Shown: positions 1-6,603 of the stretch, piece by piece
Layout: every line of letters begins with the position of its first letter
How positions within the stretch are numbered: the first letter of the stretch is position 1
DNA from: an uncultured Fretibacterium sp.
Lineage (GTDB): Bacteria; Synergistota; Synergistia; Synergistales; Aminobacteriaceae
DNA length: 17,288 bases
Reading direction: 5' to 3'
NCBI GenBank assembly: GCA_937915835.1
Contig: CALGHA010000057.1
Coordinates: forward strand, 1-17,288
Notes under the pieces: model-generated
The model's input: the letters and a program-made list of their open reading frames with translations, nothing else
Databases searched by the model: none
What the model was told of the DNA's origin: nothing
Made by a program: the position numbers and the translations under genes

Positions 1-536
1 ATCTTGTAGTTGCCCTCAACAGAAACTTTCTGCCCGAACTGGTCAGTCTTACGAAGTCCGCCGTTGATGATGGCTTTGGTCTCGTTGTTGTCACTGCTCC
101 AGAGTGCCGCCGAGTCGCCGTTGAGCAATTTCTTCTTGTTGAACTGGGTCGTGTTGCCGATACGAGTAATCTCTTCGTTGAGCTGGTCAATTTCTACCTG
201 GATGTAGCTTCTGTCCTGCTGAGTAAGAGTATCGTTTGCGGCCTGGACTGAAAGTTCACGCATTCTCTGAAGAATTGAATGTGTCTCGGAAAGTGCACCT
301 TCTGCTGTCTGAATAAGGCTGATACCGTCCTGAGTGTTGGCTACGGCTTTGTCGAGGCCCTTAACCTGTGAACGCATTTTCTCACTGATTGCGAGTCCTG
401 CGGCGTCATCTGCGGCTGAGTTGATACGGAGTCCGCTCGAGAGTCTTGCTATTGACTTCTGAAGTGCGTTGCTGGTACCGTTTACGATGTTGTAGCTCTG
501 TAAAGCCGGTATGTTGTGTTGAATTACCATTGACAT
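1..536 (-). CDS. Flagellin, N-terminal part (runs off the window edge)
   Basis: Structural subunit of the flagellar filament, exported through the flagellar type III system. Reading leftward from the ATG at 536, the frame is open for about 178 codons to the edge. It begins MSMVIQHNIPALQSYN and continues with the conserved D0/D1 region: LSSGLRINSAADDAAGLAI at about residues 31-49, the segment TAEGALSETHSILQRMREL, then QAANDT and FNKKKLLNG. The QRMREL-QAAND segment corresponds to the part of D1 recognised by TLR5 in other flagellins. A strong SD (AAGGAGG, 548-554) lies 11 bases upstream. The segment ALWSSDNNETK and the following DQFGQK resemble Synergistota flagellins as I recall them. The C-terminal D1/D0 half is outside the window, so fliC or hag naming is withheld. 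The family call is very secure; the lineage is inference. Confidence 0.96.
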   Translation of the reverse strand, partial: MSMVIQHNIPALQSYNIVNGTSNALQKSIARLSSGLRINSAADDAAGLAISEKMRSQVKGLDKAVANTQDGISLIQTAEGALSETHSILQRMRELSVQAANDTLTQQDRSYIQVEIDQLNEEITRIGNTTQFNKKKLLNGDSAALWSSDNNETKAIINGGLRKTDQFGQKVSVEGNYK

Positions 537-546
537 AGTACAAATA

Positions 547-558
547 ACCTCCTTGTAA
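547..558 (-). promoter_or_regulatory. Flagellin SD embedded in a CsrA-like binding site
   Basis: On the flagellin strand this reads TTACAAGGAGGT. It matches the CsrA SELEX consensus RUACARGGAUGU at 10 of 12 positions (mismatches at positions 1 and 10) and contains the SD itself. A second ANGGA motif (ATGGA, bases 584-588) sits in the loop of an upstream hairpin, about 33 nt away. In Bacillus subtilis, CsrA represses hag translation through two leader sites, one over the SD, and FliW relieves the repression. The arrangement here is analogous. Direct regulation is inference because neither csrA nor fliW is in the window. Confidence 0.5.
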
Positions 559-574
559 GTTTCTTAACTAATTC

Positions 575-720
575 CCCTTGCCGTCCATGTGTAAGGGATT
601 TCCTGCCCTAATAATTTCTAGGGTACCTGTGCCGCTTTGACCGAAACTTTTTACTTCAGCTCTTAACGCTCGCGCATCGTCTGAGCCGGAAGATTAATTT
701 GGGTTTATCACGGCTGAGCG
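575..720 (-). other. Structured flagellin 5' leader: three predicted hairpins
   Basis: Three inverted-repeat elements lie upstream of the flagellin SD. Hairpin A pairs CCCTT 575-579 with AAGGG 593-597, with a 13-nt loop holding the ATGGA motif. Hairpin B pairs CCCTA 606-610 with TAGGG 619-623 around an 8-nt loop. Element C pairs CGCTC 667-671 with GAGCG 716-720 and AGCCG 684-688 with CGGCT 711-715. Its two helices are contiguous on one side, with a 12-nt bulge on the other. Pairing was judged by eye. No known riboswitch consensus (for example c-di-GMP-I) was recognised. Whether element C is transcribed depends on the unidentified start site. Confidence 0.4.
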
Positions 721-734
721 CATGTTGCTTAAGT

Positions 735-763
735 AAACCTTCTATCTTTTCGCGAAAAGGTTT
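735..763. repeat. Nested inverted repeats with two alternative foldings
   Basis: A perfect 14-bp palindrome, CTTTTCGCGAAAAG, lies at 746-759. It overlaps a wider inverted repeat, AAACCTT (735-741) with AAGGTTT (757-763). The two pairings share bases 757-759, so as RNA they exclude each other. As DNA the short palindrome could be a dimeric protein operator. It sits between the flagellin leader and the rest of the spacer; its function is unknown. Confidence 0.5.
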
Positions 764-1091
764 CTTTGACATATTCCCCAATAAGTGAAGTCGGGGGGGA
801 ATTTTGGTGTTGACGGACCTGCATTAATGAAAAAGTCCTGCTAGTCCTGAACCTACGGCCGATGTCCCAGCCAATTTTAATAATATCATGTAATATACCC
901 GCATGGGGTTTTTTCGTTTCATTCACAATTTCGGAGTAAGAGATAAATTACTTTAGCATAAAACGTAAAAATTTTAGAGTTTTATAAAAATTTCATCAAC
1001 AAAATAGAACATGTTATATTTTCCCGACGAATTTTTTGCTACGGGTATCACAAACTTATGTTTTCATGGCAACGTAAAAAATGGCTCATAA

Positions 1092-1100
1092 TGTTATAAT
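1092..1100 (+). promoter_or_regulatory. Extended -10 promoter for hydG-hydF
   Basis: TGTTATAAT is a perfect extended -10 (TG, one base, TATAAT). No good -35 lies at 17 bp, which suits an extended -10 promoter. The predicted start near 1107 would give a leader of about 67 nt. A second candidate, TGTTATATT (1012-1020), lies upstream. The 11-mer AATGTTATAAT recurs exactly before rarA. Confidence 0.5.
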
Positions 1101-1173
1101 CATTACAAAATTTTCTGAGGAGGAAGAGTTTTTATTCACACTCTGACTTCAAAGAAGGAGGGTAAAATTATCA

Positions 1174-2628
1174 ATGTCAACTTACACATATAATCCTGAG
1201 TCGCTTAAGGCTGAAGAGTTTATTAATCATGAAGAAATTCTTGACACGTTAATTTACGCTGAAGCTCACAAGAATGATACCGAACTGATTACTTCACTGC
1301 TCGAAAAAGCCCGCCCGAAATTCAACGCTAAAGGCTGTACGTGTTCGGGATTAACTCATCGTGAAGCGTCTGTGTTATTGGCCTGTGAAGATGAAGAATT
1401 AATCAAGAAGATTTATGATGTTGCTGAAGAAATCAAGTTAGCATTTTACGGCAATCGTATAGTTCTGTTCGCTCCGCTTTATCTCTCGAATTACTGTATT
1501 AACGGCTGTCTTTATTGTCCGTATCACACGAAGAATAAAACTATTCCGCGCAAGAAATTAACTCAAGAAGAAATCCGTGCTGAAGTTATCGCATTGCAGG
1601 ACATGGGGCATAAACGATTAGCAATTGAAGCCGGCGAAGACCCCGTGAATAATCCGATTGAGTATATTCTTGACAGCATAAAGACGATTTACAGCGTCCA
1701 TCACAAAAACGGAGATATTCGGCGTGTGAACGTGAATATTGCCGCGACGACCGTTGAGAATTACAGGAAGCTCAAAGATGCCGGAATTGGAACGTATATT
1801 TTATTCCAGGAGACTTATAACAAGAAGAGCTATGAGACTTTACACCCGACAGGCCCCAAACATAATTATGCGTATCACACCGAAGCAATGGATCGTGCAA
1901 TGCAGGGCGGAATTGACGACGTAGGACTTGGCGTTTTGTTCGGACTTGAAGGCTATAAATACGAGTTCGCAGGGCTCTTAATGCACGCTGAACATCTCGA
2001 AGCAACTCAAGGTGTCGGGCCTCATACTATAAGCGTTCCGAGAGTAAAGCCGGCTGATGACATTAATCCTGACGACTTCAACAATTCAATTCCAGATGAG
2101 ATTTTCACGAAGATTGCGGCGTGTATTCGAGTGGCTGTGCCTTATACGGGAATGATAATCTCGACGCGTGAGAATGAAAAAGTCCGGGCAAAAATGCTTG
2201 AAGTCGGAATTTCCCAGATTAGTGGCGGCTCAAGGACCAGTGTCGGAGGTTACACGGAAGAAGAGAGGCCTCATGACACAGAACAATTTGACGTTTCAGA
2301 TCAGCGAACACTTGATGAAGTCGTTCAATGGTTAATGAAGCAAAATCATATTCCGTCATTCTGCACGGCGTGTTACAGAGCTGGAAGAACAGGCGATAGA
2401 TTTATGAGTTTGTGCAAGTCCGGACAAATTCTGAACTGTTGCCATCCGAACGCCTTAATGACGCTCACAGAATATCTTGAAGATTACGCTTCACCAGAGA
2501 CGAAAGAAATCGGCTATGAGATGATTACTCGTGAGTTAATGCGCATTCCAAGAGAGAACGTGAGGGAAATTGCGCGTGATAATATCGAGGCAATGAAGAA
2601 TGACAATAAACGAGATTTCAGGTTCTAG
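1174..2628 (+). CDS. hydG: [FeFe]-hydrogenase maturase HydG, radical-SAM tyrosine lyase
   Basis: HydG cleaves tyrosine to p-cresol and dehydroglycine, and turns the latter into CO and cyanide to make the Fe(CO)2(CN) unit used for the H-cluster of [FeFe] hydrogenase. The 484-residue length is normal. The SAM-cluster motif is C108-x3-C112-x2-C115 (CINGCLYC). The C-terminal auxiliary-cluster motif is C397-x2-C400-x22-C423. This second site separates HydG from the tyrosine lyase ThiH and from HydE. The ATG follows a strong SD (AAGGAGG, 1155-1161). A second purine-rich SD-like tract (1117-1123) in the leader has no start codon near it. The gene overlaps hydF by 29 bp, implying coupled translation. 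HydE and the hydrogenase must be encoded elsewhere. Confidence 0.96.
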   Translation: MSTYTYNPESLKAEEFINHEEILDTLIYAEAHKNDTELITSLLEKARPKFNAKGCTCSGLTHREASVLLACEDEELIKKIYDVAEEIKLAFYGNRIVLFAPLYLSNYCINGCLYCPYHTKNKTIPRKKLTQEEIRAEVIALQDMGHKRLAIEAGEDPVNNPIEYILDSIKTIYSVHHKNGDIRRVNVNIAATTVENYRKLKDAGIGTYILFQETYNKKSYETLHPTGPKHNYAYHTEAMDRAMQGGIDDVGLGVLFGLEGYKYEFAGLLMHAEHLEATQGVGPHTISVPRVKPADDINPDDFNNSIPDEIFTKIAACIRVAVPYTGMIISTRENEKVRAKMLEVGISQISGGSRTSVGGYTEEERPHDTEQFDVSDQRTLDEVVQWLMKQNHIPSFCTACYRAGRTGDRFMSLCKSGQILNCCHPNALMTLTEYLEDYASPETKEIGYEMITRELMRIPRENVREIARDNIEAMKNDNKRDFRF

Positions 2629-3799
2629 CCTAAACGAAACGCCATCAGGTGAAAGAGTTCACATTGCTTTTTTCGGGTTGCGCAATGCTGGAAAATCAAG
2701 CCTCGTAAACGCCGTAACAGGTCAAAATCTCGCGATTGTCTCAGAAATTAAGGGAACAACGACTGACCCAGTGAGTAAAGCTATGGAGCTTCTGCCGCTG
2801 GGCCCCGTTGTTATTATTGACACGCCCGGCCTTGATGATGTCGGTGAACTCGGAGAATTGAGAGTTAAGCGTGCTTTGAACGTTCTTGCGAAATGTGATA
2901 TTGCTGTGCTTGTTCATGACGCAAACGAAGATTTTACCCAAGCCGAGAATGACTTAATAAAACTCTTCGAGACACGAAAGCTCCCGTTCATAATCGCGAA
3001 TAATAAGGCTGATTTGCTGAACGTTAGGAATGACGAGAATTTTTACCTCAGCGCGTTGACCGGCGAAAATATTAACGCTCTCAAGGAAAAATTAGCTTCA
3101 CTCGCAAAAAGTAAATCTTCAAGCAAAAAGTTAATCGCTGATTTGCTCAAGCCCGGCGATATTGTTCTTCTCGTAATTCCCGTTGATAAAGCCGCACCGA
3201 AGGGAAGATTAATTTTGCCTCAACAGCAGACAATCCGGGACATTCTCGACGCTCGATGTTCGGCGTTCATGTGTCAAGATACGGAATTGTCGCACGCGCT
3301 GGGAAAAATTACGCCTGCCCTCGTCGTTACGGATTCGCAAGTTTTCGAGAAGGTTAATGCGATTGTCCCAAGAAATATTTTGCTAACGTCGTTCTCTATC
3401 TTGTTTGCACGCTATAAGGGAAATTTGAAAGCTCTTGTGAATGGCGCTGAGAAGTTATCACGGCTTAAAGACGGCGACAAAGTTTTAGTATCAGAGGGCT
3501 GTACTCATCACAGACAATGCGGGGATATCGGCACGGAGAAAATTCCTGCTTGGGTTAAGAATTTCACGGGGATTAATCCTGAGTTTTCGTTCACTTCCGG
3601 CGGAGAATTTCCAGATGTTGAGACGCTGAAAAATTTTTCGCTCGTAATCCATTGCGGAGGCTGTATGCTCAACGAACAAGAAATGCTTTCACGTCTTGAA
3701 CGCGCTGAATTGGCCGGAGTTCCAATCGTGAATTACGGTGTCGCAATAGCCCAAATGCACGGAATTTTGCAAAGAAGTCTTGAGCCGTTTAGCTTGTAA
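2600..3799 (+). CDS. hydF: [FeFe]-hydrogenase maturation GTPase HydF
   Basis: HydF is the GTPase and iron-sulfur scaffold that receives the products of HydE and HydG and delivers the 2Fe subcluster to apo-hydrogenase. The Ras-like GTPase domain (about 18-170) has a P-loop G26-LRNAGKSS, a G3 motif DTPG (74-77) and a G4 motif NKAD (135-138). A dimerisation region follows. The C-terminal cluster-binding domain carries C301-x-H303 and, 47 residues later, H351-C352-GG-C355, the diagnostic HydF pattern. The length of 399 residues is typical. The ATG at 2600 lies inside the end of hydG, 9 nt after a GAGG (2587-2590). The conserved part (NETPSGERVHIAFFG) begins about 11 residues in, so a slightly later start cannot be excluded, but no better SD is visible. 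Confidence 0.96.
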   Translation: MTINEISGSSLNETPSGERVHIAFFGLRNAGKSSLVNAVTGQNLAIVSEIKGTTTDPVSKAMELLPLGPVVIIDTPGLDDVGELGELRVKRALNVLAKCDIAVLVHDANEDFTQAENDLIKLFETRKLPFIIANNKADLLNVRNDENFYLSALTGENINALKEKLASLAKSKSSSKKLIADLLKPGDIVLLVIPVDKAAPKGRLILPQQQTIRDILDARCSAFMCQDTELSHALGKITPALVVTDSQVFEKVNAIVPRNILLTSFSILFARYKGNLKALVNGAEKLSRLKDGDKVLVSEGCTHHRQCGDIGTEKIPAWVKNFTGINPEFSFTSGGEFPDVETLKNFSLVIHCGGCMLNEQEMLSRLERAELAGVPIVNYGVAIAQMHGILQRSLEPFSL

Positions 3800-3809
3800 A
3801 TTTTGTCGG

Positions 3810-3832
3810 GAGGGATAATTTTTCCCTCTTTT
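3810..3832 (+). terminator. Rho-independent terminator after hydF
   Basis: GAGGGA (3810-3815) pairs with TCCCTC (3823-3828) around a 7-nt loop and runs into TTTT (3829-3832). It begins 10 nt past the hydF stop and separates the hyd pair from the ABC transporter gene. Confidence 0.7.
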
Positions 3833-3835
3833 CTC

Positions 3836-3844
3836 TGTCATAAT
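3836..3844 (+). promoter_or_regulatory. Possible extended -10 for the ABC transporter gene
   Basis: TGTCATAAT resembles the extended -10 elements found before hydG and rarA and lies just after the hydF terminator. The predicted start would fall at about the first base of the SD (AGGAG, 3851-3855), giving an unusually short leader, so the assignment is weak. Confidence 0.3.
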
Positions 3845-3863
3845 ATCGGCAGGAGATGAAATC

Positions 3864-5648
3864 ATGAACACTAAGAGTAATTTATTCAGGCTTATTCGCG
3901 AGATATTCTCGTTCTTCCCTGTCAAAATGCCGCTGTCGATATTCCTTATACTTTTTTCGGCGGCGATTAACACTTTCCCGTCAATTTTTATCCAGAAGAT
4001 TATTGCGTTGATTGAGAATACTTCACCTTCGGTTTCATGGGCTGAGATTAGCGTAAACGTCGTGAGATTGCTGGTTATTCTTGCTGGATTTTATGTTCTC
4101 TCGTTGTCGGCGACGATTATTACCGGGCAGCTTGGAGCGGAGATTACGCAGGGAGTTTTGATGCGGTTGCGTAAGAAAATGTTTGACAGAATGCAGAATT
4201 TGCCGCTGAAATTTTTTGATACCAAAGCTCACGGCGATATTATGAGCACTTACACGAACGATATAGACTCTTTAAGGCAGATGGTCTCGCAGGGAATTCC
4301 TCAGATGTTGACGGCCTTAATCACAGTGATAGCAATTCTCTCAATCATGCTTTATTTCTCATTATGGCTTACGCTCGTAACTCTCACGGGAATTTTCGCG
4401 ATGATAATTATCACTAAGAAAGTTGGCGGAAGATCAGCAAGGAATTTCCGTGCTCAGCAAAAGAATACGGGCGAGCTTGAGGGATTTGCTGAAGAGATGA
4501 TGAACGGTCAAAAAGTTGTAAAAGTTTTCTGCCATGAGGACGACAGCATTAAAGACTTCGAGGCTCTGAACACGAAACTTTTCACGGAATCCGAGAAGGC
4601 CAATAAACGAGCTAACACACTCGGGCCAATTTTGAACAACGTCGGGAATATTTTATACGTCGTTACAGCTTTAGCCGGAGGAGTATTAATTTTATCAGGA
4701 GTTCCGAACTTGAGCATTTCGGGACTTCCTATGAGCATAAGCGTAGCAATTCCCTTCTTGAACATGACTAAACAATTTGCGATGAATATTAACCAGCTTT
4801 CAATGCAATTAAACTCTATCGTGTCAGGATTGGCCGGAACTGGAAGAATTTTTGCGCTGATTGACGCTGAAAGAGAAATTGACGACGGGAAAATCATTCT
4901 CAATGACGACGACGCAAAGGGAAGTATTGAGATTTCACATGTAAATTTTGGCTATGATGAGAATGTGAGAGTTCTTCACGACATAACTTTAACAGCAAAG
5001 CCCGGACAAAAGACGGCTCTTGTCGGTTCAACAGGAGCGGGAAAAACTACGATTGCTAATCTAATTCCGAGATTTTATGACGTTGACGAGGGCGAAATTC
5101 TTTATGACGGCGTTAACATCATGGACATCAACAAGGCTTCACTTCGCAAAAATTTGGGAATAGTTTTGCAAGACACAAATTTATTCACCGGCTCAGTTCT
5201 GGAAAATATACGTTACGGAAATCTTGACGCTTCGGATGAAGAATGCATGAACGCGGCTAAACTTGTGAGTGCTGATGAGTTTATCTCGCGTTTACCCGAA
5301 GGCTATAACACTATGTTGACCGGCAACGGAGCGAATTTATCACAGGGTCAGCGTCAGTTAATCGCGATTGCACGTGCGGCCGTCGCTAATCCTGTCGTTA
5401 TGATTTTGGACGAAGCTACATCATCAATCGACACTCGAACAGAATCGCTCGTTCAAAAGGGAATGGACGCTCTCATGAAGGGCCGAACAGTTTTTGTTAT
5501 CGCACATAGGCTCTCGACAGTTCGGAACTCAGACTTAATTCTCGTCATGGAACACGGGGAAATTATCGAGCGTGGAACTCACGAAGAATTGATTGCGTTA
5601 CAGGGAAGATATTATAAACTTTACACTGGAGCTTTTGAGCTGTCATAA
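3864..5648 (+). CDS. ABC exporter half transporter (fused membrane and ATPase domains)
   Basis: An inner-membrane export protein of the MsbA/LmrA-like type; the substrate cannot be told from sequence. The transmembrane domain (about 1-330) has hydrophobic segments near 22-46, 66-90, 145-165, 166-188, 258-280 and 288-305. The nucleotide-binding domain follows: Walker A GSTGAGKT (388-395), Q-loop Q436, signature LSQGQ (492-496), Walker B VVMILDE (511-517) with catalytic E517, and H-loop H548. All catalytic positions are canonical, so a homodimer could have two working sites. No partner half transporter is adjacent, although related exporters are often paired heterodimers. SD AGGAG lies 8 nt before the ATG. 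The gene is monocistronic by context: terminator upstream, convergent esterase gene downstream. Confidence 0.93.
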   Translation: MNTKSNLFRLIREIFSFFPVKMPLSIFLILFSAAINTFPSIFIQKIIALIENTSPSVSWAEISVNVVRLLVILAGFYVLSLSATIITGQLGAEITQGVLMRLRKKMFDRMQNLPLKFFDTKAHGDIMSTYTNDIDSLRQMVSQGIPQMLTALITVIAILSIMLYFSLWLTLVTLTGIFAMIIITKKVGGRSARNFRAQQKNTGELEGFAEEMMNGQKVVKVFCHEDDSIKDFEALNTKLFTESEKANKRANTLGPILNNVGNILYVVTALAGGVLILSGVPNLSISGLPMSISVAIPFLNMTKQFAMNINQLSMQLNSIVSGLAGTGRIFALIDAEREIDDGKIILNDDDAKGSIEISHVNFGYDENVRVLHDITLTAKPGQKTALVGSTGAGKTTIANLIPRFYDVDEGEILYDGVNIMDINKASLRKNLGIVLQDTNLFTGSVLENIRYGNLDASDEECMNAAKLVSADEFISRLPEGYNTMLTGNGANLSQGQRQLIAIARAAVANPVVMILDEATSSIDTRTESLVQKGMDALMKGRTVFVIAHRLSTVRNSDLILVMEHGEIIERGTHEELIALQGRYYKLYTGAFELS

Positions 5649-5666
5649 CAGGTAAAAAATTAATGA

Positions 5667-5693
5667 GGGGCTTTTCTTTTGTTGACAGGCCCC
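5667..5693. terminator. Hairpin between convergent genes, possible shared terminator
   Basis: GGGGC (5667-5671) pairs with GCCCC (5689-5693) around a 17-nt loop, in the 59-bp gap between the ABC transporter gene and the esterase gene. A T-rich stretch follows on the minus strand after a short gap, but there is no clean U-run on either strand. The large loop makes it a weak terminator. Confidence 0.35.
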
Positions 5694-5707
5694 CCAAATT
5701 TATTATA

Positions 5708-6520
5708 TTATCGCGTCAGAAAATCAACGGCTATTTTCGTAGCTTCATCCCAGAAATTATTGAACCCGTGATCCGCACCTTCGATTAAGTGAATTTCGCC
5801 ATTCTCGTAAATTTTGTTATAACGTTCACTGTAAGTATACGGCACAATTCGGTCTGCTGTTCCGTGTATCATGCATGCAGGTCCGGTGAATTTCTCGGCT
5901 GTCTCGTAAATCGGCAATGTCTGAGACGTAAGCATGTATTCGCGGCCCAAGTTGTAAGTCCCGAAAATTTTCACAGTCTCCGGAGGATTTCCAGCATCAT
6001 AATGAGCGTCCATTACATTGCCTCTGATTGCGTCATCACGAAGCACAGCCGCCGGAGCGAGTAACACAATACTTTTCACGTTATCTTTACCGAGTTCACC
6101 AGCCAGCATGCTCGTAACAACTCCGCCCTGTGAATGTCCTGCAATCGATACGCTTTCAACATATTCAAGCCCTTTCACGAACTCGAAAACACTTTTAGCG
6201 TCCACAATTTCGTTAAGAACTGTCATATCCTCAAATCTGCCTTCACTTTCGCCGTGTCCGTTGAAGTCAAATCTGATTGAGGCAACTCCCTTTTGCTCTA
6301 AAGCGTCGGCAATGTCAGTTAAAGGCCTGTTAGTCTTGTTGCCAGTGAAGCCGTGAAGAAGCATAACCATCGGGCATTTCTCGCCGTGTTCAATCTCTGG
6401 ACGCTGAAGAATAGCCGCTAAATTCCCGTGATGGCCGTCAATCGTGAGGGTAATTGTCTCGGCTGAAGTAATTGACGTGAAAATTAGTAAAACTAGCAAT
6501 GATAAAGCAAATTTTTTCAT
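5708..6520 (-). CDS. Secreted alpha/beta hydrolase, feruloyl-esterase-like
   Basis: A serine hydrolase, probably acting on carboxylic esters outside the cytoplasm. The N-terminus is a classical signal peptide (MKK, hydrophobic core, likely cleavage after SA at residue 20). The fold markers are the oxyanion-hole segment HGFTGNK (56-62), the nucleophile elbow G128-H-S130-Q-G, the acid D223 in HGTADRIVP and the histidine H251 in GADHGF, giving the triad S130-D223-H251. The segment GHGESEGRFEDMT and overall order closely resemble the cinnamoyl/feruloyl esterase Est1E of rumen Butyrivibrio. That points to release of ferulate from plant cell-wall material, but the substrate is inference; other short-chain acyl esters are possible. 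SD AGGAGGT (6529-6535) lies 8 nt before the ATG. The gene is divergent from rarA and convergent with the ABC gene. Confidence 0.88.
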   Translation of the reverse strand: MKKFALSLLVLLIFTSITSAETITLTIDGHHGNLAAILQRPEIEHGEKCPMVMLLHGFTGNKTNRPLTDIADALEQKGVASIRFDFNGHGESEGRFEDMTVLNEIVDAKSVFEFVKGLEYVESVSIAGHSQGGVVTSMLAGELGKDNVKSIVLLAPAAVLRDDAIRGNVMDAHYDAGNPPETVKIFGTYNLGREYMLTSQTLPIYETAEKFTGPACMIHGTADRIVPYTYSERYNKIYENGEIHLIEGADHGFNNFWDEATKIAVDFLTR

Positions 6521-6554
6521 GTTATGAGACCTCCTGATAGAAATTTTAAGTTAA

Positions 6555-6563
6555 TGTTATAAT
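6555..6563 (+). promoter_or_regulatory. Extended -10 promoter for rarA
   Basis: TGTTATAAT, a perfect extended -10, lies in the 83-bp gap between the esterase gene and rarA. The predicted start near 6570 leaves about 18 nt before the SD (AGGAG, 6588-6592). On the opposite strand, TTGAAT with TAACAT at 17 bp could serve the esterase gene, so the two promoters would overlap. Confidence 0.5.
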
Positions 6564-6603
6564 TCAGACGCTAGAAATTCAACCATCAGGAGAACAAAAC
6601 TTT

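Larger units (their letters stand above)
537..1173. other. Gene-free divergent spacer between flagellin and hydG
   Basis: No convincing gene lies here. The only track-length open frame (65 codons, leftward from 926) has no SD and no recognisable protein. The spacer holds the structured flagellin leader (575-720), a palindromic element (735-763), a second repeat-rich stretch (775-849), an A+T-rich part (about 940-1110) with hydG promoter candidates, and the hydG leader. The flagellin promoter was not pinned down. Two weak sigma28-like candidates on the minus strand are AAAGTTT-N11-GCACAGGT (625-650) and TTAA-N16-CGTGATAA (705-732). Neither is a good match to TAAAGTTT-N11-GCCGATAA. Confidence 0.6.

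Noticed and set aside
10..207. Rightward open frame opposite the flagellin gene
   Set aside because: It is antisense to a clearly conserved flagellin reading frame and has no SD.
541..720. c-di-GMP-I (GEMM) riboswitch in the flagellin leader
   Set aside because: The leader is structured, but the conserved GEMM blocks and GNRA tetraloop arrangement were not found.
897..914. Terminator-like ACCC-GCAT-GGGGT followed by T6
   Set aside because: The stem is only four base pairs and no rightward gene lies upstream of it.
729..926. 65-codon leftward open frame in the flagellin-hydG spacer
   Set aside because: No SD before its ATG, no recognisable protein features, and it is built over repeats and a G7 tract; better read as untranslated spacer.
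4508..4903. 131-codon leftward open frame inside the ABC transporter gene
   Set aside because: Shadow of the opposite strand of a gene whose own frame shows conserved membrane and ATPase domains.
6018..6356. 112-codon rightward open frame opposite the esterase gene
   Set aside because: Antisense to the catalytic core of the hydrolase; no family resemblance.
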